From Stagnimonas sp965279705 (GTDB taxonomy: Bacteria > Pseudomonadota > Gammaproteobacteria > Nevskiales > Nevskiaceae), in contig OZ257257.1 of the NCBI GenBank assembly GCA_965279705.1, positions 3,348,001 to 3,412,000 on the forward strand: 64,000 nucleotides of DNA, read 5' to 3'. The notes below the pieces were generated by a model. That model searched no databases. It was not told the DNA's origin and worked only from the letters and a program-made list of their open reading frames with translations. How positions within the stretch are numbered: position 1 is the stretch's first letter; the number at the start of each line of letters is the position of its first letter. A program made the translations under genes and the position numbers. Shown here piece by piece: positions 52,929 to 61,264 of this stretch.

Positions 52929-54394
52929 GTCATCCAATTCGCTGCACGGCACTGCTGCTGGCCGCGCTGCTGTCCACTGCCGCCATCGCCAAACCGGCTG
53001 CGACCAAGAAAGCACCAGCTCCTCCCGCCGCCGTTGCCAATCCACAGGTTCTCGACCACGGCCGCTTCGAGAAGCTGCGGCTCTACCTGCCGGCCGGCAC
53101 GCCCAGAAACGTGGTGCTGTTTCTCTCCGGCGACAGTGGCTGGCAGCGGCAGGAGCAGAAGCAGGCCGAGGCACTGATGGCCGAGGGTGCAGTCGTCGTC
53201 GGCATCGACAGTGTGCAGTTCATGGCCGCACTCGAAGCCGACGGCGGCGAATGCGTGTTCCCCGATGGCGATCTCGAAAACCTGTCGCACTTCGTGCAGG
53301 CCTACGCCAAGTTGCCGGGCTATCGCGCGCCGATCATCGGCGGTTATTCGGCCGGCGGCACGCTCGCCTACGCGACGCTGGCGCAGGCCCCGACCAACAC
53401 TTTTTCAGCCGGACTGGTCACCGGTTTCTGCCCCGACCTCGACCTGCAAAAACCGATCTGCCCCGGCGATGGCCTGGCCTACAAGCCATTGCCGGCCATC
53501 AACGGCGTCAGCAAGGGCGTGGACTACCTCGCGCGCCGCAACCTCGCCGTGCCTTTCGTGGCCCTGCTCGGCGACCGTGACCCGGTCTGCGATGCCGAGA
53601 GCACGCAGGCCTTCATCAACCAGATGCCCGCCGCCCGCCAGAAACTGCTGCGCGGCGTGGCCCACGACTACGGCGACGACGCGCGCGCACGCGCGGCACT
53701 CGCCGCCGCCTTCACCTCGCTCAGCGCCGCGCAAAAGGCGACGGTGCCGCCGGCTCCGGCCGATCTCGGCGACCTGCCGGTGATCGAGGAACCTGCCGAC
53801 AAGGGCAGCCCGGCCAACGAACCGTATCTCGCTATTTTCTGGAGCGGCGACGGCGGCTGGGCCGGCATCGACAAGGAAGTCTCCGACGCACTCAACGCCA
53901 AGGGCATCCCGGTGGTGGGTGTGGACTCGCTGCGCTACTTCTGGACGGCCCGCACGCCCGAAGGCATCGCACGCGATATCGAGCAGATCGCCCAGCATTA
54001 CCTGACGGCCTGGAAGAAACAGAAGGTGATTCTGATCGGCTATTCGCAGGGCGCAGATATTCTGCCGTTCGCGGTCAATCAGCTGAAGCCGGCTTTGCGC
54101 TCACAGGTCGCACTCGTCGCAGCGATGGGTTTATCCGACCACGCGGTATTCGAGTTCGTACTGGGCAACTGGGTCGCCGACAACAACGACGGGCCGGAAA
54201 CGCTGCCCGAAGTTGCCAAGATCAAGGGTCTTCCGTTTCTCTGCGTCTATGGCGAGGAAGAGGAAGACAGCATCTGCCCCAAGCTGCCCGCGGACGGCAG
54301 TGCTACCGCCGTGAAGATGGCGGGCGGGCACCATTTCGACGGCGCTTACGAGCAGCTTGCCGACACCATTCTGAAGGCCCTGCCGCCCCGCTAG
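52925..54394 (+). CDS. acvB: AcvB/VirJ-family periplasmic aminoacyl-phosphatidylglycerol hydrolase
   Basis: This 489-residue exported protein has a signal peptide (about 1-22) and two tandem alpha/beta-hydrolase domains. Domain 1 has LFLSGDSGW, nucleophile-like S142 in GGYSAGG, D219 in GDRDP and H247. Domain 2, the VirJ-like part, has IFWSGDGGW, S374 in IGYSQGAD and GGHHFDG. AcvB homologues in Agrobacterium and the PA0919-type enzyme hydrolyse lysyl- or alanyl-phosphatidylglycerol and are coded next to the synthase. The 4-nt overlap with mprF supports the same synthase/hydrolase cycle here. Confidence 0.93.
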   Translation: MSHPIRCTALLLAALLSTAAIAKPAATKKAPAPPAAVANPQVLDHGRFEKLRLYLPAGTPRNVVLFLSGDSGWQRQEQKQAEALMAEGAVVVGIDSVQFMAALEADGGECVFPDGDLENLSHFVQAYAKLPGYRAPIIGGYSAGGTLAYATLAQAPTNTFSAGLVTGFCPDLDLQKPICPGDGLAYKPLPAINGVSKGVDYLARRNLAVPFVALLGDRDPVCDAESTQAFINQMPAARQKLLRGVAHDYGDDARARAALAAAFTSLSAAQKATVPPAPADLGDLPVIEEPADKGSPANEPYLAIFWSGDGGWAGIDKEVSDALNAKGIPVVGVDSLRYFWTARTPEGIARDIEQIAQHYLTAWKKQKVILIGYSQGADILPFAVNQLKPALRSQVALVAAMGLSDHAVFEFVLGNWVADNNDGPETLPEVAKIKGLPFLCVYGEEEEDSICPKLPADGSATAVKMAGGHHFDGAYEQLADTILKALPPR

Positions 54395-54404
54395 CGCACG
54401 AACC

Positions 54405-56132
54405 TCAGCTGGGAATCTTCAGCTTCATCCCCGCCCGGATCACGCCCGACTTGGAAAGATTGTTGTGCTGCTTGAGCTGCGCGACGCTGACGTTGTACTT
54501 CGCGGCGATGCCCGACAGCGTCTGGCCCGAAGTCACCTTGTGGGTGCGTGCCGTTGCAACAGCCTTGGTGGATTTGCTGGGCTTGTCGGCCTTGGGCTTC
54601 TTGCTGGCAGGCGTCTCCGAGCGCACGTCGCTCATCTCGGCGGCATCTGCCACCACGGTGCCAGAGTCATCGCCATTGTTGGGGATGCGGATCACCTTGC
54701 CTGCACGCAGCTTGCCTTTCTTCAAGCCGTTCATGCTGCGCAGGGTGGATTCGCTGACACCGTAGCGCTGCGCGATGGTGGCGAGGCTCTCGCCCTTCTT
54801 CACCTTGTAGCTGAACTGCGTTTGCCGCTGCCTCGAAAACGTTTCGCCATTGCCCAAGCGCGAGTACGCCACGTTGAAGGCCGCGGCCTGCCCGGCAGGC
54901 AGGCGGATGGTGTCGCCGGCCGGCACATACAGCCGGCCGCTCACGACGGTGTCGTGATACGAAGGGTTGAGTTCGCGAAAGCTCTCGACATCAATCCCGG
55001 CGGTTTGCACCAGCGTGCGATACGGCGTGTAGCGCTCGACGGTGACCGTCTCGAACCGCACCGGGGCCTTGCGCTGCACCTCGCCGAAGTACTTGCGGTA
55101 GTCGCGCTCGACATCGGTGGCCGCCAGAAACTCCGCATAGAAATTGCGCGAGGCAAAGCCGAAGCGCGGGCCGTTGAAGCGCTTGACCATGTCATCCAGC
55201 GAGTCGCCGTTGATCTCTTGCAGCGCGCGCGCCACACCACCGCGACCGTAGTTGTAGGCGGTGAGCGCCAGCGGCCAGCTGCCCAGGTGGTCGTAGTCGT
55301 CCTTGAGGTGTGCCGCAGCGGCGCGGGTGGAGGTCCAAGGGTCGCGACGCTCGTCGGCGATCTGGTCGTGGCGCATGTACATCTTTGCCGACGAGGGCAT
55401 GAACTGCCACAAGCCCGCCGCTGCCACCTTGGAATAGGCGTTGATGTTGAAGCTCGACTCGACGATGGGCAGGCGTGTCAGCAGGCGCGGCAGGCCGGCG
55501 TCGGCAAAGATGCGCTCCATCTCGGGCAGGTACTGCCCCGAGGTTTCGATGGCCAGCCGCGTGCGCTCTTGCAAGCCGCGCTGGGTGCGGATGTTGTTGG
55601 CGGCATCGGCCAGCGCATCTTCGTCGCCCGAGAACAGGGCGGCGAGACGACGCTGTTCGCTGTTCATTTGTTCGGGCACGTTCACCAGCTCGGCAGTCTG
55701 CCGCAGCAGCACCGCCATGCGCGCCTTGGTGGCGTCTTCCTGCTCGTTCTTCAGCCGCGCCAGCTGCACTTTGGGCAGCGTGTCCACATCGGCGCGAAAG
55801 TCGAGCACGGTATAGATGCGCTCGGGCTTGCGGATGTCGTGGATCGCGCTCTGGTGCTCGGAAAACTCGCCGAACACGCGCCGCCAGAAGCGGATGTTGC
55901 CCTTGAGCACCGTCGGCCGGTGGAACAGCTTGCGCTCCTTGGCGAGCTTGTCGCTGGCCTCGGCTTCGGCGCCTTCATCGTCGGCGGCATCGATGAGTGC
56001 GGCCACGGGTTTGGCAATCGCATCGAGCGTCGGCGCCGTGGCGGGCAGCGCGGCCTCGGGCGACTGCGCGGCACTGGGGGCAACCCATCCAGTAAAGAGT
56101 ACGGCAAGGCACAGCGAGCGGATTTGGGGCAT
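54405..56132 (-). CDS. mltD: MltD-type lytic transglycosylase with LysM domains
   Basis: The 575-residue protein starts at 56132 with a signal peptide (about 1-22). A helical region precedes the SLT domain with catalytic E225 in LPIVESSFN, AAAGLWQFMPSSAKMY and ALTAYNYGRGGVARAL. A LysM-related segment and two clear LysM repeats follow (YKVKKGESLATIAQRYGVS about 445-490; HKVTSGQTLSGIAAKYNVS about 530-575), split by a Lys-rich linker. It cleaves peptidoglycan glycans to anhydro-muropeptides. No lipobox Cys is visible, unlike E. coli MltD, so it may be soluble. Confidence 0.94.
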   Translation of the reverse strand: MPQIRSLCLAVLFTGWVAPSAAQSPEAALPATAPTLDAIAKPVAALIDAADDEGAEAEASDKLAKERKLFHRPTVLKGNIRFWRRVFGEFSEHQSAIHDIRKPERIYTVLDFRADVDTLPKVQLARLKNEQEDATKARMAVLLRQTAELVNVPEQMNSEQRRLAALFSGDEDALADAANNIRTQRGLQERTRLAIETSGQYLPEMERIFADAGLPRLLTRLPIVESSFNINAYSKVAAAGLWQFMPSSAKMYMRHDQIADERRDPWTSTRAAAAHLKDDYDHLGSWPLALTAYNYGRGGVARALQEINGDSLDDMVKRFNGPRFGFASRNFYAEFLAATDVERDYRKYFGEVQRKAPVRFETVTVERYTPYRTLVQTAGIDVESFRELNPSYHDTVVSGRLYVPAGDTIRLPAGQAAAFNVAYSRLGNGETFSRQRQTQFSYKVKKGESLATIAQRYGVSESTLRSMNGLKKGKLRAGKVIRIPNNGDDSGTVVADAAEMSDVRSETPASKKPKADKPSKSTKAVATARTHKVTSGQTLSGIAAKYNVSVAQLKQHNNLSKSGVIRAGMKLKIPS

Positions 56133-56256
56133 CGGGCGACAGCGAGTGAAGGCATGGGTGACGGCCAACAGATGCTAGCCGCCAGCGCACTGTGCGGCAA
56201 TCACAAAATCCCTGTGCTTGCGGGCACACTGCGCACACTCCCGTTCAGGAAGCACC

Positions 56257-56694
56257 ATGACCGCCGACACTCTCTGCCTGCTCGCCGCCGGTCTGTTCTT
56301 CATGACCGGCCTGCTCACGGGTTTGTGGAAATACCTCTGCATCGCCCGTTCGCCAGAGGCGGTGGCCCCCGTCTACGTCGATATCGCCCACCGCGCCAGC
56401 CTGATGTATTCCTTCAGCGCCCTGCTGCTGCGCGCCTTCGTGCCGTATTCGCCGCTGGATGCCACCGGCACGTTCATCGCCACCGCGGCCCCCTTGCTGT
56501 TCTTCGCCTTCGCTATCAGCACCTATGTGCTGCACGGCCTGCTGCGCGACACCGACAATCAGCTGAAAAACCCGCACCGTCTCGGCAAGGCGACCCTGCC
56601 CGGCGTGCTGCTGCATGGCTTCATGTGGGCGCTGGCGATTGCCGAGATTGGCGGCTTCGGGGTGCTGCTGTGGGGATTTCTGCGCGGGCTGTGA
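56257..56694 (+). CDS. Small four-helix membrane protein, unknown function
   Basis: The 145-residue protein starts at the ATG at 56257 with AGGA upstream. Four hydrophobic segments (about 7-25, 48-65, 75-98, 118-142) and a polar loop with LLRDTDNQLKNPHRLGKA suggest an inner membrane protein. I recognise no named family with certainty. It lies divergent from mltD across about 120 bp and convergent with the siderophore receptor gene. Confidence 0.8.
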   Translation: MTADTLCLLAAGLFFMTGLLTGLWKYLCIARSPEAVAPVYVDIAHRASLMYSFSALLLRAFVPYSPLDATGTFIATAAPLLFFAFAISTYVLHGLLRDTDNQLKNPHRLGKATLPGVLLHGFMWALAIAEIGGFGVLLWGFLRGL

Positions 56695-56714
56695 CCCGCG
56701 CAGGAATCCGGCGG

Positions 56715-58859
56715 CTACCAGTGGTAAGCCACCCGCCCCACCACGCTGCGCCGCGGCCCGTAGAAGCAATCACCGCGTGACAGGCAGGTGGCCACATAGC
56801 TCTTGTCTTCGAGGTTGGCGGCATTGATGCCAATGCTGACCGGCCCGCGCTCGTAGCCAAGGCCAAGGTCGATCAAGGCGAGGTCTGGCGTGACGAGGTC
56901 ACCGGTCTCGTCGGTGGTCTGGCCGATGTAGCGCACGCCGGCGCCGACGTTGAAGCCGGGAATGCCCATCAGCGCAAACTTGTAGCTGCCCCAGGCCGAG
57001 GCCTGATGCAGCGGCACGCCGGCGACCAGGCTGCCATCCGAGGTCGTGAGATCAGTGTAGGTATAGCTGCCGATCACATCGAACTGCTTGGCGATTTGCG
57101 CAGTGGCTTCCAGCTCCGCGCCGCGGGTTTTGGTGCTGCCCAGCTGCACCTGGTTGAAGGGCTCGCTGGCGTCGGGGCTCAGGCGGTTGGTCTCGCGTAG
57201 GTCGAACAACGTGGCGGTGATGAGTGCCTTGCTGCCGGTGGGCTGCACCTTCACGCCGATCTCGGTCTGCTTGCCGCGCAGGGGCTTGTAGGGGTTGCCG
57301 AAAAAGTCGAGGTAGTCGATGGCCTGAAACGATTCGCTGTAGCTCGCGTAGGGCTGCACGCCGCTCTCGAAGCGATACATGAGGCCGGCGCGGGATGAGG
57401 TCGCACTCGTGGTGATCTCGTCGCTGCCTTCGCTCTGGCTCTTGGCAGTGTCGCGGCGCACGCCGAGCGTGCCAAGCCACTGCGTGCCCCAAGAAGGATC
57501 AAGTTCGAGCTGGTCTTGCACGTAGATGCCGCGCTGCGAGCTTGAGACATCGGTCGCTGGCCCCAGCACCGGCCGCTCGAACGGCCCGCCGTAGACCGGT
57601 GTGTAGAGATCGAAAGGCTGCGGCGAGAACGAGCCGCCGGTGGCACTCTCGCCGTCGGCCTTCGAGTAGTCGAAGCCAGCGAGCACGCGGTGCTTCAGGC
57701 CCGCAAAGTCGAAGCGGGCCTCGACGCGGCTGTCGGTGGTGAGGTAGTCGCGCTCTTCCAGCGAGGCGTAGCCGAAGCGCGCGACGGTGCGGCGCTCGGC
57801 ATCGAGAAAGGGATCAGCGGGGTTGCTGAACACATCCGGGTAGAGCGAGCGGTAGTCGATCTTGCCGGTGCTGTAGCGCGTGTTCTGAGCGACGCTCCAC
57901 ACCGGGTTGAAGCGATGCTCGAACAGCGAGACGAGCGACTGCTGCTCGGTGTTGAAGGCATCGAAGCCCGGCTCGCTGGCGAACAGCCGCGTGCTGATAC
58001 GGCCGTTGGGGCTGGGCAGCAGCGTGCCCTCATGCGGGGTGAAGGCGAGGGTCGAGCCACTGTCGTCGCTTTGCAGATTGCCGATCAGCGTCCAGCGCGT
58101 GTCTGCACTCGGCTGCCAGCGCAGCGAGGGCTGCAACAGGCGGTGGTCGTCCGGCGCGAAATGCAGCTGCGAGTTGGCCTCGCGCAGGTTGCCGATCAGG
58201 CGATAACTCCACACGCCGTCCTTCGTCAGCGGGCCGGTGCTGTCGAAGGCGATCTGCTTGCGCGCATCAGTGCCGAGCTGCACCTCCACCTCATGCTGCG
58301 TGGTCGTCAGCGGCTGCTTGCTGACGAGGCTGATGAGGCCGCCCGTGGTGCCCTGGCCAAACAGCACCGAGGCCGGGCCGCGCACCACTTCGACGCGATC
58401 GAGCGTGTAGGCATCGGTGCGGCCGGCGCTGAAAAAGCCGGTGAACTGACGCAGGCCGTCGAGGTACTGCACGAAGGCGGTGCCACGGATGAAGGCATCG
58501 TCGCCGCGACTGTCCACCCCGTAAGCATCGCTGCGCACGCCGGCGCTGTAGCGCAGCGCGTCCTGCACGGTGAGCACGCCTTGCGCCTCCATGCGCTCGC
58601 GGTTGATGACCGAGATGGACTGCTGGGTGTCGATGATCGGTGCGTCGGTCTTGGTGCTGCTCTTGGTGTCGGACTCGATGAAGCTGTCGTCGCGCTCGCC
58701 GGTGACGACGACCGGTGCCAGCGTGACCGGGCTGGCTTGTTGCGCCGTCAAGGGCGGCGTCGCGGCTTCGGTGAGGACCTGCGCGTGGGCAGGCAAGGTG
58801 GCCATCAAGCCAACAGCGAGCACCCGACGGCGGGCACGAATGACAGGTGATACAGACAC
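56715..58859 (-). CDS. TonB-dependent siderophore receptor (FhuA/FoxA-like)
   Basis: This is a 714-residue outer-membrane receptor. GTG at 58859 is supported by CGGAGA five bases upstream. Signal peptide about 1-27; a TonB-box-like segment APVVVTGERDD; plug domain with TQQSISVINRERMEAQG, IRGTAFVQYLDGLRQ and VEVVRGPASVLFGQGTTGG; 22-strand barrel; and a terminal YVATCLSRGDCFYGPRRSV motif with a Cys pair typical of hydroxamate-siderophore receptors such as FhuA. It ends in an aromatic Trp. Ferric-siderophore uptake is confident; the siderophore is not defined. Confidence 0.94.
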   Translation of the reverse strand: MSVSPVIRARRRVLAVGLMATLPAHAQVLTEAATPPLTAQQASPVTLAPVVVTGERDDSFIESDTKSSTKTDAPIIDTQQSISVINRERMEAQGVLTVQDALRYSAGVRSDAYGVDSRGDDAFIRGTAFVQYLDGLRQFTGFFSAGRTDAYTLDRVEVVRGPASVLFGQGTTGGLISLVSKQPLTTTQHEVEVQLGTDARKQIAFDSTGPLTKDGVWSYRLIGNLREANSQLHFAPDDHRLLQPSLRWQPSADTRWTLIGNLQSDDSGSTLAFTPHEGTLLPSPNGRISTRLFASEPGFDAFNTEQQSLVSLFEHRFNPVWSVAQNTRYSTGKIDYRSLYPDVFSNPADPFLDAERRTVARFGYASLEERDYLTTDSRVEARFDFAGLKHRVLAGFDYSKADGESATGGSFSPQPFDLYTPVYGGPFERPVLGPATDVSSSQRGIYVQDQLELDPSWGTQWLGTLGVRRDTAKSQSEGSDEITTSATSSRAGLMYRFESGVQPYASYSESFQAIDYLDFFGNPYKPLRGKQTEIGVKVQPTGSKALITATLFDLRETNRLSPDASEPFNQVQLGSTKTRGAELEATAQIAKQFDVIGSYTYTDLTTSDGSLVAGVPLHQASAWGSYKFALMGIPGFNVGAGVRYIGQTTDETGDLVTPDLALIDLGLGYERGPVSIGINAANLEDKSYVATCLSRGDCFYGPRRSVVGRVAYHW

Positions 58860-58902
58860 GGCAATCTCCGAAAGGGGTGGCTAGCTTTCGGCTTGCTGTG
58901 GA

Positions 58903-58929
58903 TTAAAAATCGGCACGTCCCTGTGCCGG
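58903..58929 (-). terminator. Intrinsic terminator after the PepSY accessory genes
   Basis: On the minus strand CGGCAC / GTGCCG (6 bp, 6-nt loop) is followed by GATTTTTAAT. It separates the PepSY operon from the siderophore receptor gene 43 bp downstream. Confidence 0.65.
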
Positions 58930-58979
58930 ACATCAAAACTTTTTGGGTCCTCTCCGCAATGCGGCGACGACCCTTCAAC

Positions 58980-59255
58980 TCAACGGCGCGCCGCCAGCAG
59001 CTGCACCAACAGCCAGCCGAGCGCGGCGAGGCCGCCGAGCCAGATCAGGAAGGCCGGCCAGTAACCGAGGCCGATCAGAATCACGCCTGGCAGCAGCACC
59101 ACTGCTGCCAGCGCCTGGCGCGTGCGGCGGGCATGCGGCGCAACGTCGCTGGCCGTGATCGAGCGCAGCCGCTTGGGGTCGCGCCGCGCGAGCAGCACCA
59201 GCGGCAACAGGCTGGCGATGAGTGCCAGCGTCACGGCGATGGCGGTAAGGCTCAT
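58980..59255 (-). CDS. Small inner membrane protein of the iron-uptake operon
   Basis: The 91-residue protein has two to three hydrophobic helices (LTAIAVTLALIASLLPLVLLA, LAAVVLLPGVILIGLGYW, FLIWLGGLAALGWLLVQLL) and a short basic loop RRDPKRLRS. Its ATG overlaps the PepSY stop (ATGA). Small membrane proteins of this kind accompany PepSY and siderophore-receptor genes in many proteobacteria; role unknown. Confidence 0.75.
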   Translation of the reverse strand: MSLTAIAVTLALIASLLPLVLLARRDPKRLRSITASDVAPHARRTRQALAAVVLLPGVILIGLGYWPAFLIWLGGLAALGWLLVQLLAARR

Positions 59256-60853
59256 GCTGCTTGCGCCTCGTCGCTGAGGGTCGTATGCGATACCGGCATC
59301 ACAACTTGTGCACGACGTGCGGCCATGAGGCACAGCGCACCCGCCAGCAGCACGGCCAGGTCGAGCGCGATGACGGTGGCGAGGCCATTGTCGAACGCGG
59401 TGATCCAGCCCGGGCCGCCGCTGATCCAGCGCAGCAGTGGTGCCGCCAGCAGCGCCAGACCGGTGCCCGCCAGCAGCACGCGCCGCAGCAGATCGAGATC
59501 GCGTACGCGCAGGGCAATGCTGCTGGCGATGACGACGGCAGCGAAGAACGTCCAGTTCTGTGTGCTGCGGATATCCAGATCCAGCAGCGGTGCCGCAAAC
59601 CGCGCCAGCGGCACAGTAGCGAGTGCGAGCGGCAGGCCGTAGCCCATCCAGTGCGCGGCGCGGGCGAGCTTGCCCCAGCCGGGTTGCTCGGCACGGCGCG
59701 TCGTCCACAGCAGCATGCCGGTAAGCGTGACGTAGGCACCGGCAAAGCCGAGCGCGAACCACACCGCCTTGCTCCACAGGCCGGCAAAGTTGCCGAAGTG
59801 CAGCGGCGCCATCAGCACGAACAAGTCATTGCCGATAGAGGGCACCAGTCCCAGCGCCGGCTTTTGCTGCACGAAGGCACCGCTGTCGCCGTCGTAGATG
59901 AAAGTGGCACCGGTGAGCTTGCCCTCCGGCGGCATCATCGAGACGGTGACGTGCGCATCGGCGCGGCCGTAGTGCTCGATGCTGACGAAGCCTGGCGCGG
60001 CTCCCGAGCCCGAGCGGCTGCGCGCATCGGCGAGCATGGCGTCGAGGTTGCCGAAGGTGGCCGGTGTCTTGTCCTCGGGCACCGTCACGCCGACCACCGT
60101 TTCGATCAGTTTTTCCTGATCGCCGCCGAAAGCGACCATGGCCACGGCGGGGATCGTGAAGGCGCCTGCAAAACTGAAGTAGCTACCAGTGAAAGCCAGC
60201 ACGAAGGCGAACGGCAGATTCCAGGTGCCGGCAATCACATGCGCGTCGCGCTTGACCAGCAGCGGGTCTTTCTTCTTGCGCAGCGTGAACAGCTCGCGGA
60301 TGAGATGGCGGTGCACCAGAAACCCGGTGACGGCGGCGACCAGCATGGCAAGGCCGAGGATGCCGGTAACCAGCAGACCCCAGGGATTGGGCAAGTGCAG
60401 GCTGACGTGCAGCTCGACGAAGAAATCCGCCAGCGCGCTCGGCACGTTGTGGTCGCGGATGTCGTCGGCCCAGCCCTCGCGGCGGTCGAGCACCTGCAGG
60501 GTCTTGGGGTCGAGGTCGAACTCGACACCACGCTCCTCCGGCTTGCCGTCGCGCGTGTCGTGCTTGTGGAAGAACGTGCGAATGCGGCCGGCGGTGTCGG
60601 CGAAGAAGAACAGGCTCTCGTGGAACTCAGGCTCGACTTCGGTCGCCGCCTGGCGGATCGCCGCGTCGAGACCTTGCGTCGGCAACTCGTGCTCGGCATG
60701 CGGCAAGGGTGCCGACCACTCGCCAATCTCGTGCGCGAACACCGACACCACGCCGGTGAGAATCACCGCATAGAGCAGAAGGCCCAGAAACACACCGCTC
60801 CAGCCGTGGATGGCGAGCAGATCCTTGGTGCGGGGTTGGCTCAGGGCAATCAT
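59252..60853 (-). CDS. PepSY-associated TM protein (iron-uptake operon)
   Basis: The 533-residue inner membrane protein starts at the ATG overlapping the 122-residue gene stop. It has an N-terminal helix after LLAIHGWSGVFLGLLLYAVILTG, a periplasmic part with AEHELPTQGLDAAIRQA, then LHVSLHLPNPWGLLVTGILGLAMLVAAVTGFLVHRHLIRELF, the PepSY_TM signature, and several C-terminal helices. Such proteins sit next to siderophore receptors and are proposed to reduce ferric-siderophores in the periplasm. Conserved His in the helices could bind haem. Confidence 0.9.
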   Translation of the reverse strand: MIALSQPRTKDLLAIHGWSGVFLGLLLYAVILTGVVSVFAHEIGEWSAPLPHAEHELPTQGLDAAIRQAATEVEPEFHESLFFFADTAGRIRTFFHKHDTRDGKPEERGVEFDLDPKTLQVLDRREGWADDIRDHNVPSALADFFVELHVSLHLPNPWGLLVTGILGLAMLVAAVTGFLVHRHLIRELFTLRKKKDPLLVKRDAHVIAGTWNLPFAFVLAFTGSYFSFAGAFTIPAVAMVAFGGDQEKLIETVVGVTVPEDKTPATFGNLDAMLADARSRSGSGAAPGFVSIEHYGRADAHVTVSMMPPEGKLTGATFIYDGDSGAFVQQKPALGLVPSIGNDLFVLMAPLHFGNFAGLWSKAVWFALGFAGAYVTLTGMLLWTTRRAEQPGWGKLARAAHWMGYGLPLALATVPLARFAAPLLDLDIRSTQNWTFFAAVVIASSIALRVRDLDLLRRVLLAGTGLALLAAPLLRWISGGPGWITAFDNGLATVIALDLAVLLAGALCLMAARRAQVVMPVSHTTLSDEAQAA

Positions 60854-61218
60854 TTGGCGACTCCAGGTGCAGGTGCTGCAACCGCAGCGGCCTCGGCTTT
60901 CTTGGCGGCCATGCTGGCCATGACGTGCTCGCCGATCACGCCGGCGTGCACCAGCAGCAGCAGCATCGCCACCGCCCAGGCCCGACCCAGCTTGTTGTCG
61001 AGCATCAGGTAGAAAAACAAGGCCGCCCAGATCGCCGGGAACACCGCAATGGGCACCGCGATGTTGTTGATCTGCGCTGCGCCCTGCGGATACCAGAGCG
61101 AAGCCCCGGCCATCACCAGGATGGAAACCAGAAAGCACACGGGCCCGGCCAGGATGCCGCGCGACCAAGCGCGGCGGCGGTTGGCAGTAGGAACAGCGGG
61201 TGCGGTAACAGTCGTCAT
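60850..61218 (-). CDS. Small three-helix membrane protein of the iron-uptake operon
   Basis: This 122-residue protein has three hydrophobic segments (about 23-42, 52-72, 80-100) and an Ala-rich tail. It heads the PepSY unit and overlaps it by ATGA. A candidate Fur site lies 17 bp upstream. No named family is certain. Confidence 0.75.
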   Translation of the reverse strand: MTTVTAPAVPTANRRRAWSRGILAGPVCFLVSILVMAGASLWYPQGAAQINNIAVPIAVFPAIWAALFFYLMLDNKLGRAWAVAMLLLLVHAGVIGEHVMASMAAKKAEAAAVAAPAPGVAK

Positions 61219-61234
61219 GGGCGGGAGTTTAGTT

Positions 61235-61253
61235 GATAAAGATTCGCAATTGC
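61235..61253. promoter_or_regulatory. Candidate Fur box upstream of the PepSY unit
   Basis: GATAAAGATTCGCAATTGC matches 12 of 19 positions of the classical Fur consensus and lies in the 46-bp gap between the receptor stop and the start of the 122-residue gene. On the minus strand a TTGATG -35-like box overlaps it. Iron-repressed transcription of the accessory genes is the expected meaning. Confidence 0.5.
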
Positions 61254-61264
61254 ATCAAAAGCGA

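Noticed and set aside
54465..56780. 771-codon plus-strand frame opposite mltD
   Set aside because: Runs across the mltD coding strand and into the next gene in another frame; composition is that of a shadow.
58859..58935. Fur box directly upstream of the siderophore receptor
   Set aside because: I could not find a match to the 19-bp consensus in this short gap, though iron control is likely on biological grounds.
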